Source: Dipteris shenzhenensis (Eukaryota; Polypodiophyta; Polypodiopsida; Gleicheniales). Taken from it: a stretch of 64,000 bases of DNA. Where the stretch lies: the NCBI GenBank assembly GCA_047967505.1, contig CM106541.1; one strand, 5' to 3'. The notes below the pieces were generated by a model. The model ran no database searches. It saw only the letters and a program-made list of their open reading frames with translations, and had not been told where the DNA came from. Positions 32,801 to 45,332 of the stretch are shown here, in pieces. The position numbers were made by a program, and so were the translations under genes. Each line of letters starts with the position of its first letter. Within the stretch, counting starts at the first letter, position 1.

Positions 32801-34720
32801 AGTGAAAGCTCTGACTCCAGTTCCAATGCCTCCAAGCCTCCTCATCCACTCTCTACCCTCAATCCAACCACTTAAGTGGGAGGACATGAAGGTTGAAGGG
32901 CTTTTAATAGCAGAGAAGCCAAAGGGCCCCGATCTTAACCCACCAACAATCTATGAATGGCTCATAGTCTCGATGAATTGGCTGCACCTGCACCTCACTA
33001 ATTTGAGTCAATTTCACAAATTTCCCTAAAGAGTGGCCTATAAACAAAGCCCTGCCATCGAGGCCATTGGTCCCTATGACAATCAAACAAAGACATTCCT
33101 TGCAATGGGGCACATGGTGAACATTTCAAATGAGTAAGTAGCTTGTTTGGTCATGGTTTACAAAATGTTGTGGGTACTCAAAATCCCAAAGGCAAATGAC
33201 AACACCCTTGACCTGTCAATTTTTAAATTGTTATCCATTGTTAGCGAGATGATGCATGGCTATTGAGCTAAGGATATATTACGAGAAAAGTTTGAAGGAT
33301 GTGGAGTCCAATACCTTCTTCCATTTCTTACCCAAGAGACAACAATTGAAGACTCTTGATACTACAAAAGGCATTGAAAGCCATGGGGGGAGAATAGGTA
33401 AAGTAAGCAAAGTTGGTCGGCGGTTGCTTCAGAAATCAATGATCAAGTGTTCTCAAATTTAGTTAAAGAGAAGGGTGGGTGAGTCAGAGCTTAGCTTTGC
33501 TTACTAGCCCAAAGTAGCTATGAACTAAAGACACATCTGCCACCAAGGACCTCCAATGTGTTGAATGAAGTGTTTTGCAACTCACCAAAGAATGAGGAAG
33601 AGTGAGTAGCAAATTAAATCATTGAACCAAAAGCCGACTAGTAGCAAGAGCTATCAATGCAGTAACAATAGTAGCAACAACAACAACAAGAGCAACCAAT
33701 GCAGTAACCCTCACCACACCAATGCCAGAAGACAAGGGAAAAGGCCTTGTTGAACCCCACAATGTGCAAGCAAATGAAGCCAAAGAGGACCCACTATGTT
33801 GTGCCCAAAACCCAAAATGATATTGATGGACGAGCACAGGTGGTTCCCCTACATGGTGCTTGTGACACCACCCAACATTGCCAATTACAACCAAGTCAAA
33901 GTCAACCACTATTGCAATGACTACACATTGAAGTTTTGGAAAGCTTGCAATGTTTTGTGTTACATAACAAAAAATCTCCTACCCCTAGGCATGACCCACT
34001 ATCAATCCAAAAGATAGGAAGAGGATAACAAAGTGCTATGGGACACATGCATCTCCTTTGAGGAGGAATAGAAGATTTGAAAGGCCATAGAGCATTAGTT
34101 TGTGGCCATTCATGAGACTTGACAAGGTAAAGAGGGCTCAAAGAGGGAAGTGGAATCACTTTGGGAGGGTTTCTTTGGGAAGGTAGTCAAGAAATTAAAG
34201 CACCAAAACCAAAGAAGGATGACTCAAGCAAACACACTAACACACAACAATTGGGTCGATAAAGAGGACATTGACCAGAAGAACGAGTTAGAAATTTGGA
34301 AGCACAATAAAAAACAGCTAAAGATGAGGTCCCAGTATCAAAATCAAAGCTAATTGCAACCTAGGATAGGTTGACGCATGAAGGGTCCGAGGTATTTGAG
34401 TGAATCCAAAGGTAGCAAGATGAGTTCCAATAGTAGGTCAAAGAGTTTGTTACATCAATGATCCCTAAGACACGTAGAAGTTGAAGACAAAAAAGGACGT
34501 CAACAACAAGGAGAAGGAAGCAACAAAGAAGGATGGCAACAACAAAGGAGAATGCAGCATAGGACTCACGAGCCACATGTGCATTAGCCTCAACAATGCC
34601 AAGATCACCAAACCCTCAAACCTCTCAAAAAACAAACGAGTTTGAGATGGAGAGAGGGAGTCAACAAAAGCACAAGGTCAAACAAAAGGGAAGTTGAGCA
34701 ACCAAGGAAAAGAAAAAGAC
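32801..34720 (+). other. Older transposon-derived sequence hosting later insertions
   Basis: Discontinuous protein-like plus-strand stretches: PNPPTIYEWLIVSMNWLHL-type (~32930-33000); PYDNQTKTFLAMGHMVNIS and VYKMLWVLKIPKANDNTLDL (~33075-33220); a CAACAA-type Gln-rich run (33660-33700); and a charged, helix-prone C-terminal region rich in Lys/Gln (34150-34350). They look like a single decayed Gag-like protein, but I cannot name it. The sequence is interrupted at 34721 by the chromovirus and resumes at 40978. Confidence 0.35.
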
Positions 34721-34725
34721 CAAGG

Positions 34726-35013
34726 TGTTACGTCAATCGTAATCCCGGTATTATCTAGTGTGGTTACGGTGAAGCGGGAAACCAGAGGGCTCGATAGTGC
34801 TTGCATCAATACCGAGTGCATAAGTAAGGCCTAAATGGGCATAGAGACTCTAAGGTCCAAATGGACACATGGCACTCAAGAGAACACCATGTGGCAGGCA
34901 CTAGGCTAGAAGGGAGGATTCAAGAAGGAACTGAAAAAAAGAAAGTAAGTTCATGTGACTCTCTGGCTGGGTGGTCTAGCGAAGGGAGGCCCTCTTGTTC
35001 AGGTTTCGTGTCA
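34726..35013 (+). repeat. 5' LTR of the chromovirus (288 bp)
   Basis: It starts TGTTACGTCA and ends TTTCGTGTCA. It contains a 45-base stretch (GGTGAAGCGGGAAACC...ATCAATAC) absent from the 3' LTR. Confidence 0.93.
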
Positions 35014-35014
35014 T

Positions 35015-35026
35015 TGGTATCAGAGC
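35015..35026 (+). other. Chromovirus primer-binding site
   Basis: TGGTATCAGAGC, complementary to the 3' end of initiator Met-tRNA, one base after the 5' LTR. Confidence 0.93.
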
Positions 35027-35939
35027 AGGTCGTGATTGATTGAGGAGATTTAAAGACTTCAATTTTCACAAAGATCGTGATTCGTTGCTGTCTGGACTAA
35101 GTTGAAGGTCACAACTCACTTAGCTTTGAAGCTCTCGACTCCCAAGTTCCAATCTTGGGCTTGAGCCTTGAATCATATCTACACCATGCAGTCGCCTCAT
35201 TAAGGCTAAAGGGTTGCTGTAGCAGCCCGCGAATTGGTGCGACAGTAAGCTCTACATAGCGCTCAAGATTTAGACCCATCCTCGTAACGCGAGCTCATAC
35301 TCACTGTCATTCCAGGAGATAAGCTGTAATTGCTGCGCACGGATATCTTGGCTGACGATCCTCCAATTTCGCCCGTCCATGGGGACGCGCTCTTAGCCTT
35401 GCTATTCTCTAAAATCCGCAGGCCTCAGTGATGGCACAAGATGAAGGTTCACCATGCAACCAGCTGTTCACTTTTGTGAGAGAAAGCATATGTGGAAGAA
35501 GCCGTAAGGGAAAGCTGCAATTATATTACAGAGTAGACTTCTGTCATCGCGCGAAAAAATGCATAGAGAAATACACAAAGCAGCCACATCATTCAAAGGT
35601 CTCCCTACCTTTGAAAAAGCCACCTCACTTTCCTGATTTTATACCCCTCTCTAAAGTCAGAAACCCTGCTCTCTTTTCAAAGTCTTTTCACCCTATCCTT
35701 CTTTCCCATCTCCTTAGCCTCGCCAAACTCAAAGAAGAAGACCAAGGAACGGGTCGAAAAGTTCGAAGCAAAGAGTATAAAGAAGAGCAAGATCAGGGAG
35801 AGAGATCAAGACTTTAAAGCGTGAGAGGACACGTCGACTTCGAAGATACGAACAAATATGAGGGAAGTGGGCACTACATTTTTTCTCTTTGACATAAAGC
35901 GTTTCGCTTTACAATTTATGGAAAATATACGTCTTTAAA
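35027..35939 (+). other. Chromovirus untranslated leader
   Basis: About 900 bases between the primer site and the gag ATG at 35940. An ORF at 35428-35817 (129 aa) has no recognisable domain and is probably fortuitous. Confidence 0.5.
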
Positions 35940-37548
35940 ATGACAACTCCAGAAAGGGATGGTATGATTAGGGAGGTCGAGGAAAGGGCTAGAAAGGGAA
36001 AAGCAATAGTTGGAGAGGAAACACATGAGGAGGTACAAACTAAAACTCAAGAGAATAATGTAGAAATGGAGGATATTGATTATGGTGATTATGGAATTCC
36101 ATATGTGGAATTCACTAAACTTGAAACTCGAACGCAAAATATAGAAACACAGTTAGGGGTTATCAGTGAAACATTAAAAACCCTAGCTGAAGCTATAACT
36201 AAGATAGCTGATTCTCAATCGGTATCTATTATTGAAAAATCATCGATTCCTTCTAATCAAGTTGAGAGGTCTGCCTCTCGACTTAGAGAAACCTCGAACA
36301 TCCTTAAGGACTTAAAACCGCCAATTTTCAATGGGGAAGAAAAGGAGCGTAATAAAGATGCGATTAATACATTCTTGCAAAAATGACAAGACTTTCATCG
36401 ACTCAGGAATACACCTCCTGAAAATCAAGTCGTGGAAGCAAGTCTTTCCCTTGGAAATAAAGCTTATAAATGGTGGATGAGCCTTAGGGAGAGTGATAAA
36501 ATTCCTAGATATTGGACTGAGTTTGAACAAGCCTTCCTAAAAGAGTTTTTACCAAAAAATGAATTAGAAAGAGCGTGGGAGGCTTGGGACATTGCATTAT
36601 GGGAAAAACACTCTAGTCCAGTACATAGCGAATTATAGGGAGGCAGTCCTTAAGCTGAAGGGAATTGATGAATTCCAAAAGATAAGGAGTTTCGTGAGAG
36701 GTCTCAAAGACACTTATAAGGTTGAGGTGAAAAGAAATTCTCCAAAAACCTTTGAGGAAGCCATTAAGTATGCCCAAATATATGATGATATGACGGGGAA
36801 ATTTAGAATTGGAACTTTAGAGCAAACAGGTTTTGTTCCAAAGTTCAATAAATTTTCCAATTTGAAAAGAAAGGGGCACTTTAAGAAGGAGGTTCCTCAG
36901 GCACCACCTAAGAAACCTCAAACACAAAATTATCCTCTCTTGAAAAAAGAGGATTATGAAAGGGCCAGGCAAGAAAATCTTTGCTTCAAATGTCTGGGCA
37001 AAGACCATGCTGCTTGGAACTGTCCTAAAAATAAACTAGCGGGAGCTAAAGCCCCAAATAGACCTCCACAAAAACAAGTGCATGCGGTGCAAGTGTTACC
37101 GCTCAATGGTACTGAAAAGTACACTGAGGTAGAGGTCTATCATGAGGATAGCACCCATATGTGCTGTCTATCATCGGCAATGTGGCAACCCACCTTTGGT
37201 CCTCATGATTTGATGAGGATGCATGGAAAAATTAAGGGGCAAAGAGTAAGAGTGATGGTCGATGATAGTGCAACACATAATTTCTTAAACTACTCATTAG
37301 TTAAGAAATTAAAATTGCCTGAGAGTCCCAGTGCCCATAAATATGTGGTCTCTTTGGCGAAGGGCAGTGATAAAAAAGTTTGGGACACCATGATATATGG
37401 TGTAGAGATGGATATTCAAGGCTATCAGGATGCCTTGGATTTCCAAATCATGCATCTCGACCGAACAGATGTAGTGCTTGGTAGAGAATGGCTGTATAGT
37501 CTTTGGCATAGCTTACAAAGGAGTTATCTTAATCTCCATTATGTTTGA
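35940..37548 (+). pseudogene. Chromovirus gag and protease
   Basis: The frame starts MTTPERDGMIREVEERARKG and contains the coil TRTQNIETQLGVISETLK, then LKPPIFNGEEKE. An in-frame TGA at 36384 replaces a probable Trp; the frame goes on through AYKWWMSLRES and YWTEFEQAFLKEFLP. A frame change near 36600-36630 follows. The next frame (36592-37548) carries YIANYREAVLKLKGI, the zinc knuckle CFKCLGKDHAAWNC, and an aspartic protease block VMVDDSATHNFLNYSLVKKL. There the usual D-S/T-G triad reads D-D-S-A-T, so the catalytic glycine is lost. A further shift near 37500 follows, after LGREWLYS. The capsid packages RNA and the protease would process the polyprotein; this copy cannot do either as encoded. 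Confidence 0.88.
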
Positions 37549-37690
37549 AAAAGAGGGTAGAGTCTTTCAGATTCAAGGAGAACATGATGTGCCTAACTCT
37601 CCTTTTATTTGTTCGATGGAATTGGAACGACGACTACACCAAGAAAAATGCGAGGTATATCTTTGTTAACTTACTTTTATTGGTGATTTT

Positions 37691-40600
37691 ATGTCTTGTG
37701 CATCGGAAAGAAATAATGTTGTTTTTTGTAATGTTAAAAAGTATAAATCTTCTTTAAAGGATTTAATGTTTGAATTTAAAGATGTTTTTTCGTCTGATTT
37801 ACCTGATGGTTTACCTCTTGAGAGAGAAGTAGATCATAAAATAGATTTAATTCGTGGATCTACCCCTGTTTGTAAACCCCCATATAGGCTTAGTCAAACG
37901 GAGGAACATGAGGTTGAAAGATAGTTAACAGAATATCTTAGAAAGGGCCAAATCCAAATAAGTAGTTCACCTTGGTCTGCACCAGTTTTACTGGTAAAGA
38001 AAAAGGATAGTACTACAATGACTCCCAGGGTGGCGAGTCATCGACCATCTGCTACCTTGATTCGAGTGGGGGAGCATAGATTACCGTGCACTAAATAAAA
38101 TCACCATAAAAAATAAGTATCCTATGCCTCGCATTCATGAGCTCTTTGATCAATTACAAGGGGCAAAATACTTTACTAAAATTGATTTAAGATCAGGATA
38201 TCATCAAGTACGAATTAGGGAAGAAGATGTCCCTAAGACATCATTTCGTACTAGGTATGGGCATTATCAATTAAAAGTAATGCCATTTGGATTAACAAAT
38301 GCTCCAGCAACTTTCATGACACTTATGAATAGCGTCTTAAGGCCATATCTAGGGAAATTTGCTGTAGTATTTCTAGACGATATCCTTATTTATAGTAAAA
38401 CAAAAAAAAAAATTTGGAACATTTGCAAAAAGTGTTCCAACTGCTTAGAGATAATTCACTCTTCGCAAAAGAATCCAAATGTGAATTCTTTGCAAAAGAA
38501 GTGAAATACTTGGGACATATAATATCCCAAGAAGGGGTTCGTATGGACCCTGACAAAGTAAGGGCCATATTGGAATGGCCATATCCTACAAATCAAGAAG
38601 AATTACAGATATTCTTAGGTTTGTCAGGATTCTATAGGAGATTCATCCAAGATTATGCTAAGATCGTTGTTCCGATGATGGACCAGCTTAAGGGCAAGGG
38701 AAGCACCTTCATATGGGATGAATCTCAAAAGAGAAGTTTTGAAAAATTAAAGGTAGCTATAGCAGCAGCTCCTGTCTTAAAAGTAGTGGATCCCAATGAA
38801 CCATTCGTGGTTGAGACAAATGCCAGTGATTTTGCTGTTGGGGCAGTACTTATACAAAAAGGTCGACCAGTGGCTTTTGAAATCAAAAAACTAGATCGTG
38901 CCCAACGGAATTACTCGGCATATGAGAAGGAACTATATGCTATAGTGTATGCTTTAAAGAAGTGGAGGCACTATTTATATGGTGCAAAATTTGAGATCAT
39001 CTTTGATCAAGAAAGCATTAAATGGATTTGTAATCAGCCAGAGCTTAAAGGTAGAAAAGCTAGATGGGCTGAGTTAATGCAAGAGTTTGATATACAATTG
39101 ACATATAGGAAAGGGAAGTTTAATGTGGTAGCAGACTCTCTTAGCCGAATGCCAATTGTTAATGAATTGAGTTTTACTCAATTTCAGAATGATTTCCTAG
39201 AGTCCTTAAAAGGGAAATGTGAATTTGATCCTCACTTCTCTGAAATATGGAAAGCAATTAAAAACAGGGATCCAACTAATCGAGAGGCTTTCATTGAGGA
39301 GTCGCATGGAAATGGTGACACACATCAAGTTGGTGATAAAGGACTCAAGTGGAGAAAATATACTATTAAAGATGGCTACCTACTCTACAAGGGCAGAGTA
39401 TATGTCTCGGATGATAATGACATTAGGCGCCAAATCCTTTTTGAATGTCATGATAGTCCAAGTGCTGGACACCCGGGAATTCAAAGGACATATGTACTTT
39501 TGAAAAGACAATTCTTTTGGCCTAGAATAGGTAAGGACGTCCAAGATTATGTATTGAAGTGCCAAAAATGCCAGGTCAATAAGGCTGAACGCCTTAAGGT
39601 AGGAGGTCTCCTACACCCATTGGAGATCCCATCTGGCAAATGGGAAAGCATCTCCATGGATTTCATTGTGGGACTACCTAGGACACAGAGGGGGCACAAC
39701 TCTGTGCGGGTAATTGTGGATCGGTTGACCAAGATGGCTCATTTTATTCCTATCAGTGAAGATGTTAAAACTCTAGAATTAGCTAGGCTATTTGTGGAGC
39801 ATATCTATAGACTGTATGGGCTACCCGCTAGTATTGTTAGTGACCGGGATAGCAAATTTAACAGCCATTTTTGGAGGGCTGTGTTTAAGAGGTTGGAAAC
39901 TTCATTGAATATGAGCACCGCGGATCATCCACAGAGTGATGGTCAAATTGAAATGGTTAATCAAATCATTGAGGATATGCTTCGAGCATTTGTAAGTAAA
40001 CGGCAAACTAATTGGGAACAGTATTTGCCCATATTAGAATTTGCATATAACAATGCCAAACGTTCAGATACAGGTTTCAGTCCATTCATGATGATGTATG
40101 GATTTCAACCTAGAACCCCAATGACAATGGGACTTGAAAAAGAGAAGGTTCAAGCGGCCAAAGACTTTCTTGAGGATATGAATCAAATGCTTAAGTTAAC
40201 TAAAGATAGCATAAGAAGAGCTCAAGATAGAGCATGAAGTTATGCAAACCCCCACCATAGAAAGTTGGAGTTTGAAGTAAATGAGAAAGTCTACCTTAAG
40301 GTACCTGAATCTTCAGAATCTCTAAAAATAGGTAAATGTCCGAAGTTGTCTCCTAGGTATTGTGGACCATTCACAATACTTAAGAGGATTGGAGAACTTG
40401 CTTACAAATTAGCCTTACCTGAGGGATGTAGAGTACATCCAGTTTTTCATGTTAGTAGGCTAAAAAGAAAATTAGGAGATGATGATAATCTCATTGGAAA
40501 TGAAGTCCTAGTTGAACTTATTGAACCCACATCTTTACCACATGAACCAGAAAAAATTTTAGATACACAAGAAAAAAGAACGCGACATACTATATGGAAA

Positions 40601-40714
40601 GAATGTCTGGTTAAGTGGAAAGATAGATCTGAAGAGAGTTCAACATGGGAAAAGGTAAGCAGTCTCCAGAGGAGGTTTCCCAATTTTGTTTTTGAGGACG
40701 TAAACCATTCTTAA
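37691..40714 (+). pseudogene. Chromovirus pol: RT, RNase H, integrase, chromodomain
   Basis: RT begins with FKDVFSSDLPDGLPLERE and HKIDLIRGSTPVCKPPYRLS. After a stop at 37922 come WSAPVLLVKKKD and then a ~60-base foreign-looking stretch (about 38017-38076) before DYRALNKIT. The frame 38124-38410 holds [27 protein letters not shown] and [11 protein letters not shown] (catalytic DD). A poly(A) run at about 38401-38410 causes a shift. From 38414 a 607-codon frame carries RT connection (FLGLSGFYRRFI), RNase H (ETNASDFAVGAVL, YEKELYAIVYALKKWRHYL), the integrase zinc domain (CHDSPSAGHPG, CQKCQVNKA) and the DDE core (ISMDFIVGLP, VSDRDSKFNSHFW, QSDGQIEMVNQ). A TGA at 40235 (probably CGA originally) precedes the C-terminus, which ends in a chromodomain (CLVKWKDRSEESSTWEKV). 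The chromodomain targets insertion to particular chromatin. Confidence 0.92.
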
Positions 40715-40725
40715 GGGGAAGGGAA
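40711..40725 (+). other. Chromovirus polypurine tract
   Basis: TTAAGGGGAAGGGAA directly before the 3' LTR, the primer for plus-strand synthesis. Confidence 0.85.
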
Positions 40726-40977
40726 TGTTATGTCAGCCGTAATCCTGGTATTATCTAGTGTGGTTACCGAGTGCATAAGTAAGGCCTAAATGGGCATAGA
40801 GACTCTAAGGTCCAAATGGACACATGGCACTCAAGAGAACACCATGTGGTAGGCACTAGGCTAGGAGGGAGGATTCCGAAAGGAACTGAAAAAAAGAAAG
40901 TAAGTTCATGTGACTCTCAGGAATCCGTGGCTGGGTGGTCTAGCGAAGGGAGGCCCTCTTGTTTAGGTTTCATGTCA
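40726..40977 (+). repeat. 3' LTR of the chromovirus (252 bp)
   Basis: It starts TGTTATGTCA and ends TTTCATGTCA. It aligns with 34726-35013 except for the missing 45-base block and an extra AGGAATCCG. Confidence 0.93.
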
Positions 40978-41928
40978 CAAGGATCATCAAGATGTGGAAT
41001 GCAAACAGACCTAGACGACCAAAGCATTAAGCAAGACCATAGCCAATACTTAAGAGACCTAAAAACAAACTATGCAAGTGGCCAAGGAAGGCAAAGAGGA
41101 AAAATCCAAAGCAATGGAGGACCAGACAACCCAAATTTGAAAGCCAAGTAGCCAAAGTAGTGAGGAGGAAATCTGAAGAAGAGGCCAAAGCACATGCCAA
41201 GTTGGAGGTGAAGGAACATAAGGCCAAAGAGCATATATACATGGCTTGGCTCCAACAATGCAAAGTAGAGTAAGAGAATAGTTGAGCTAAGAGAGCAAAA
41301 ATGGGCAAGGATGATCTCGAGTGTGTGAGGCAATGCAAGGAGGAAGGGGTGCAGTGCGACAAGTGGTAATCTTTCACTGATTTCATTTTCCATATTACTC
41401 AACATGGATCAAGCATGGTTCAAGTTAAGGCTCGATCAAATGGAGAGACTCCACTCCAATTTTCCAAGGTCAAAAGAGCAAGACTCCAGTCCAATTTTAT
41501 CAAGATACAAGATATTGGCGACTAAGGCCGAGAAGATTTCGATCTTTTCTACCAATGCTAGTTCCCTGTACCCTACCATGGTGAGGCAACACATGCCAGT
41601 GAGTCCATAATCAAACTCGATATTCAGAGCCATGAGAATGCATGTAGAGTTTGAAAACATGTTGAACCCTAAAATTGACATTTTAAGGATTCAATTATAG
41701 CTAAAGAAGAGTTGACTGACCAAAGGACAAAGCTGTAATGGAGCTCCCACTTGGAGAACAAATGGAGAAGATAGACAAAGGCTATGGCAAAACAAGGAGT
41801 AGCTTGCACCCACCTACAAATATCATCTTCAGAATGCCTATTCCATAGGTTGGACTAGAAGACAATAATGAACACTATGTGAAAAAGCTAGGTGGGGAAG
41901 GACCCTGAGTACTAGTCAGGGTGGGTGC
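40978..41928 (+). other. Continuation of the older host element between two insertions
   Basis: It resumes the charged, Lys/Gln-rich reading (for example QTMQVAKEGKEEKSKAMEDQ) interrupted at 34720. It runs to the hAT target site, after which similar decayed coding sequence continues at 46305. Confidence 0.4.
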
Positions 41929-41936
41929 AATAGTAG

Positions 41937-42032
41937 CATAGTTGTAAGACACGTTAGACACGCTTTAGACACGAGTGTCTAAAGTGTCTTAAAGATAAGA
42001 CACGTAAGACACGTTTCCAATTATAATAATAT
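41937..42032. repeat. Left terminal and subterminal AGACAC repeats of the hAT element
   Basis: Within about 90 bases AGACAC or GTGTCT occurs seven times in both orientations (TAAGACAC, TTAGACAC, AGTGTCTAAAGTGTCTTA, TAAGACACGTAAGACAC). Clustered short repeats at hAT ends are known transposase-binding sites in Ac/Ds; that role here is inferred. Confidence 0.8.
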
Positions 42033-42507
42033 TAAATAAATATTAAATTTAAAAATATAAGTATGTATAAGTACAACTTGGTAGCATGACTAGCTGCTAG
42101 TTTTAACTTTTTAGAAGTACAATGTAGTTAAGAGTGAAGACTTCTCACTTGTCGATTAAGACTTAAAAGTTAAATGCCAAGACTCGAGACTTAAAAGTTA
42201 AAAGTTAAGACGCAAGACTCATGGGCTTGCAAGTCATGACTCACAACTTTAAGGTTTAAAGTGCAAACCAACAATTTGATATCCAAAATTCCAAATTACA
42301 ACTTAAAAAGAGCCTAGAGGGCTACATAGATGATAGACTGATAGTCAATCATCATAGATCAATAAAGTTTAAACATATGTCATAAATAACTCGGCCAATG
42401 CCAGCAATCTAGTAGTCACATGTGACATGAATGAAATCTAAATCCTCATACATATAACTGAATGGGAAACTTTTGAATCTCAAGAGTCAAGTCTCTCAAG
42501 ACTCATC

Positions 42508-45332
42508 CTAGTCTGAATCTGCTAGGTCACTGCCACTGCTGGATCCAAAGTCACCATCAGTGATAGTGTTACCCTCACTATCATACTGTGGCTCCTCAGC
42601 CACCTCATCCTCCTCCTCCTCTTCCTCATCCTCCCCCTCCTCCTCGTCCAAGGCAGACCGCATAGGTGTATCTGACGAGGTACTGGCCATAGCCATGGCT
42701 CTCCCATGGCCACGTTGGATGGCACAACCATGACCTCGTGCTCCTCTTCCACCACTCCTGTCTGCCTCTGACTCTGCCTCTGCCCCTGCACTCACCTGTG
42801 TCCCTCTGTGCTGGAATAGCAATGGCTGATGATGCTGATCTACGACGTGAACGAGTGACTCGTCTATCTATGGTCTCTAGCTCTCTATGTAGCTGTGCAT
42901 ATATCTCCTCCTCATCAGCTTCAACTCTAGCATAAGTAGGCAACTTGGTTATGTCAATGCTTGTAGGATCCACCTGCAACAACATTTAGAAGCATATGTT
43001 ATTATGTTCAATGTTCATTGTTATGATTTCAATTTCCTAGATATATTTAGAATCGAAATCATAGATGATAGAACATGTTATAATAGACTCAAGATACCAA
43101 TGTTACCTGCATTGGACCTAGCAAGTTTTTAAGCTTTCTTATAAGCCTCAAGTTTGCACGGCAGTATACTAAGCGCTCGAGTTGCCTTGTGCTTAACTTG
43201 TTCCTTATTTTCGTATGGATCAAAGAGTAGGAGCTCCAGTTCCTCTCACATGCTCCTGATGCACATTCCTTTTGGTTCCAAATCTCGATTGGCATTTACA
43301 AATCGAGATTAAAGGAGTGAGAATCAAGATCAATCATCATCTACATTTACAGTTTACCTAACCAGGAATAGCAAATGCCAAAGATATATGTCTCAGCTCT
43401 CACCTGAGATAAAATCCAGAGAGCCAACTTCCGCACTCGAGGAGTGGAGTAGCCATATGTCTCCCACCACTCAATTGGCTTCACACAAATCTCTTTCCGT
43501 CTAGACGTGGGTCTAGAGAAGGAAACACCCACACTATTCTAATACTGAGAAAGCTCCAAGTCCAGCTCCAATTTCTCATCCTCTGAAAAAACCCTCCCTA
43601 TGTAGGCATCTCTATCCGCAAATAACTCTGGCTTATTGATTAAATCAGCTGACTTAAACAGTGGATGCAAAAGTGTTGCAAGCCCATGGATGGGCCTACA
43701 CATGAACTGCCATCTCGTATCCACTAGAGACCTTATTTCTTCCAATCTACATATCAACATAATTTGTAAATTATAATAAACACTGATAATGGATTTATGA
43801 TAAGTGATGATTCATTACTTATTAATATAATGGACATAGACCAACCTTACCTCTCAGGTGCGAGGGAGTTACATGTACTCAGCGAAACACGCAACTGCTC
43901 CATGAAATGATGGACCAAGCCAAGAGTACTTCCCTCCATATCAGTCACCCACAAGACAGCGAATAAAGGATGGAGAGCTTTCACTATGGACTCCATGTCA
44001 GTCCAAAGCGAGTGATCCAAGCACATCCTCTGTACTGTCATGCTCTTTGACCTGGTAGAGTTAGGCCACTCTAACCACATCCGAGACACCACTGTCTGTC
44101 GAAGAGTTGCATGCACTACAAGAAGGTGCTCCAAAACAATGTGCATGTATGTAAAGCGTGTCTTCAATGGCCGGACAATTTCCAAGTTGCTATGCTCCCT
44201 AAATATGGCCAAGGCCTTGGGCTTCTTCTTAAAGAAGGCTGCAATGGTACTAGCAGTCTACATCACACTAGCAATCCAAGGGAGCCGACCGATGTCCTCC
44301 ATGAGAAGGTCTAGGCAATGTGAAGCACAAGGAGTCCATACAATGGAAGGAAACTTTGCCTCCACAAGCTCTCCCATCCTCACACAATTATTTGCATTGT
44401 CTGTAACAACTTGGACCACATTCTCAAGCCCTATCTCGATGATAGCTGCTCGGATATGCTGAAAAATGACTTCACCTGTAGTGCTAGCACCTCCTCAACC
44501 TGTATCAACAGCTTTAAAAAAATAGGTACCAAGGCATGAGGATACCAATATATTAATGATGCCCCTCCTCCTAACATCACTCCATCCATTAGACAGAATG
44601 CTGCAACCAAATTTCTTCCATCCCTCCTTGATAGGATCAAGAGCTTTGTTAATTCTGCCTATCTCCTCCTCCAACACAGATGTCCTCATCGCACCATATG
44701 TCACACCTGCCCATGTATCCGTAGCTCCCACAGCTGCCACTGCCTTGATCATCCTCTTCCACTGTGGTGTTTGTAGGACATTGAAAGCAAAATTGCATTC
44801 AATCATAGTCCTCCCAATTTCAATATCTACCAAATGATGTCGCTCTTTTTGCCAAGACTGTGTGGACAATGCACCTGATAAAAGCCCCCTGGTTCTTTTT
44901 CAAAGTAGCCATAGTGGTGGATGGTGGTGAGGATGTAGCAAAAGCAATGCCCTCTTTCCTAGCCCTCTTCTCTGCATGAGAGGAACCAATATCACTAGAG
45001 TCACTATCCATAGCATCATCAAGGTTGATAGTGTGAGACTCAGGCCCCAACAAATCCTCATCTTGCAAGGCAGCAGGCATGGTACTAGGTCCATCAAAAA
45101 GTTTTGGATGATCTCTGATAACTTTTTGCGCAATCTCAAAAGGAACAGAAGTACATCCACTTATTCCCCTGCCACCAAGTCCAGACACATGGAGAATAAG
45201 ACGTGTCGCTGAGCTCACAAAAGGCTTGCCACAATAATTGCACTTCCACTCTTTGTTTCCTGACCCCGTTGCCACAGCGGGGTTAATCATAGTGGTATGG
45301 ATCCCCCAAAGTGGATTTGGAGGTTTAGGCAT
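42508..45332 (-). pseudogene. hAT transposase (BED, DUF659, hAT C-terminal dimerisation)
   Basis: Exons on the minus strand: 45332-43851, 43746-43404, 43268-43107, 42973-42508, all with GT-AG borders. Exon 1 has a BED-type finger (WKCNYCGKPF...ATRLILHVSGLGGRGISGC), then the DUF659 block (IGRTMIECNFAFNVL, GWSDVRRRGIINILV), then VTDNANNCVRMG, WTPCASHCLDLL and the region up to LAPER. Exon 2 has LEEIRSLVDTRW and WWETYGYSTPRVRKLALWIL. Exon 3 has CASGACERNWSSYSLIHTKI with NKLSTRQLERLVY, the dimerisation motif. The last exon is Arg-rich then very acidic (EEGEDEEEEEEDEVAEE). Damage: a one-base shift in a G-run near 44890, TGA at about 44496, TAG near 44257, and one shift in the last exon. The enzyme would cut and paste DNA through an RNase H-like DDE core. 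Confidence 0.9.

Larger units (their letters stand above)
34721..40982 (+). mobile_element. Complete Ty3/Gypsy chromovirus with target duplication CAAGG
   Basis: The element spans 34726-40977 (6252 bp). It has two LTRs beginning TGTTA and ending GTCA, a Met-tRNA primer site directly after the 5' LTR, a purine tract before the 3' LTR, and identical 5 bp target duplications CAAGG at 34721-34725 and 40978-40982. Between them are gag, protease, reverse transcriptase, RNase H, integrase and a C-terminal chromodomain in that order, diagnostic of chromoviruses. The LTRs differ by a 45 bp indel, a 9 bp indel and several mostly transition substitutions, so insertion is not very recent. Stops and frameshifts inactivate it. 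Confidence 0.95.

Noticed and set aside
44040-44462. 140-codon plus ORF
   Set aside because: Antisense of the hAT transposase exon 1.
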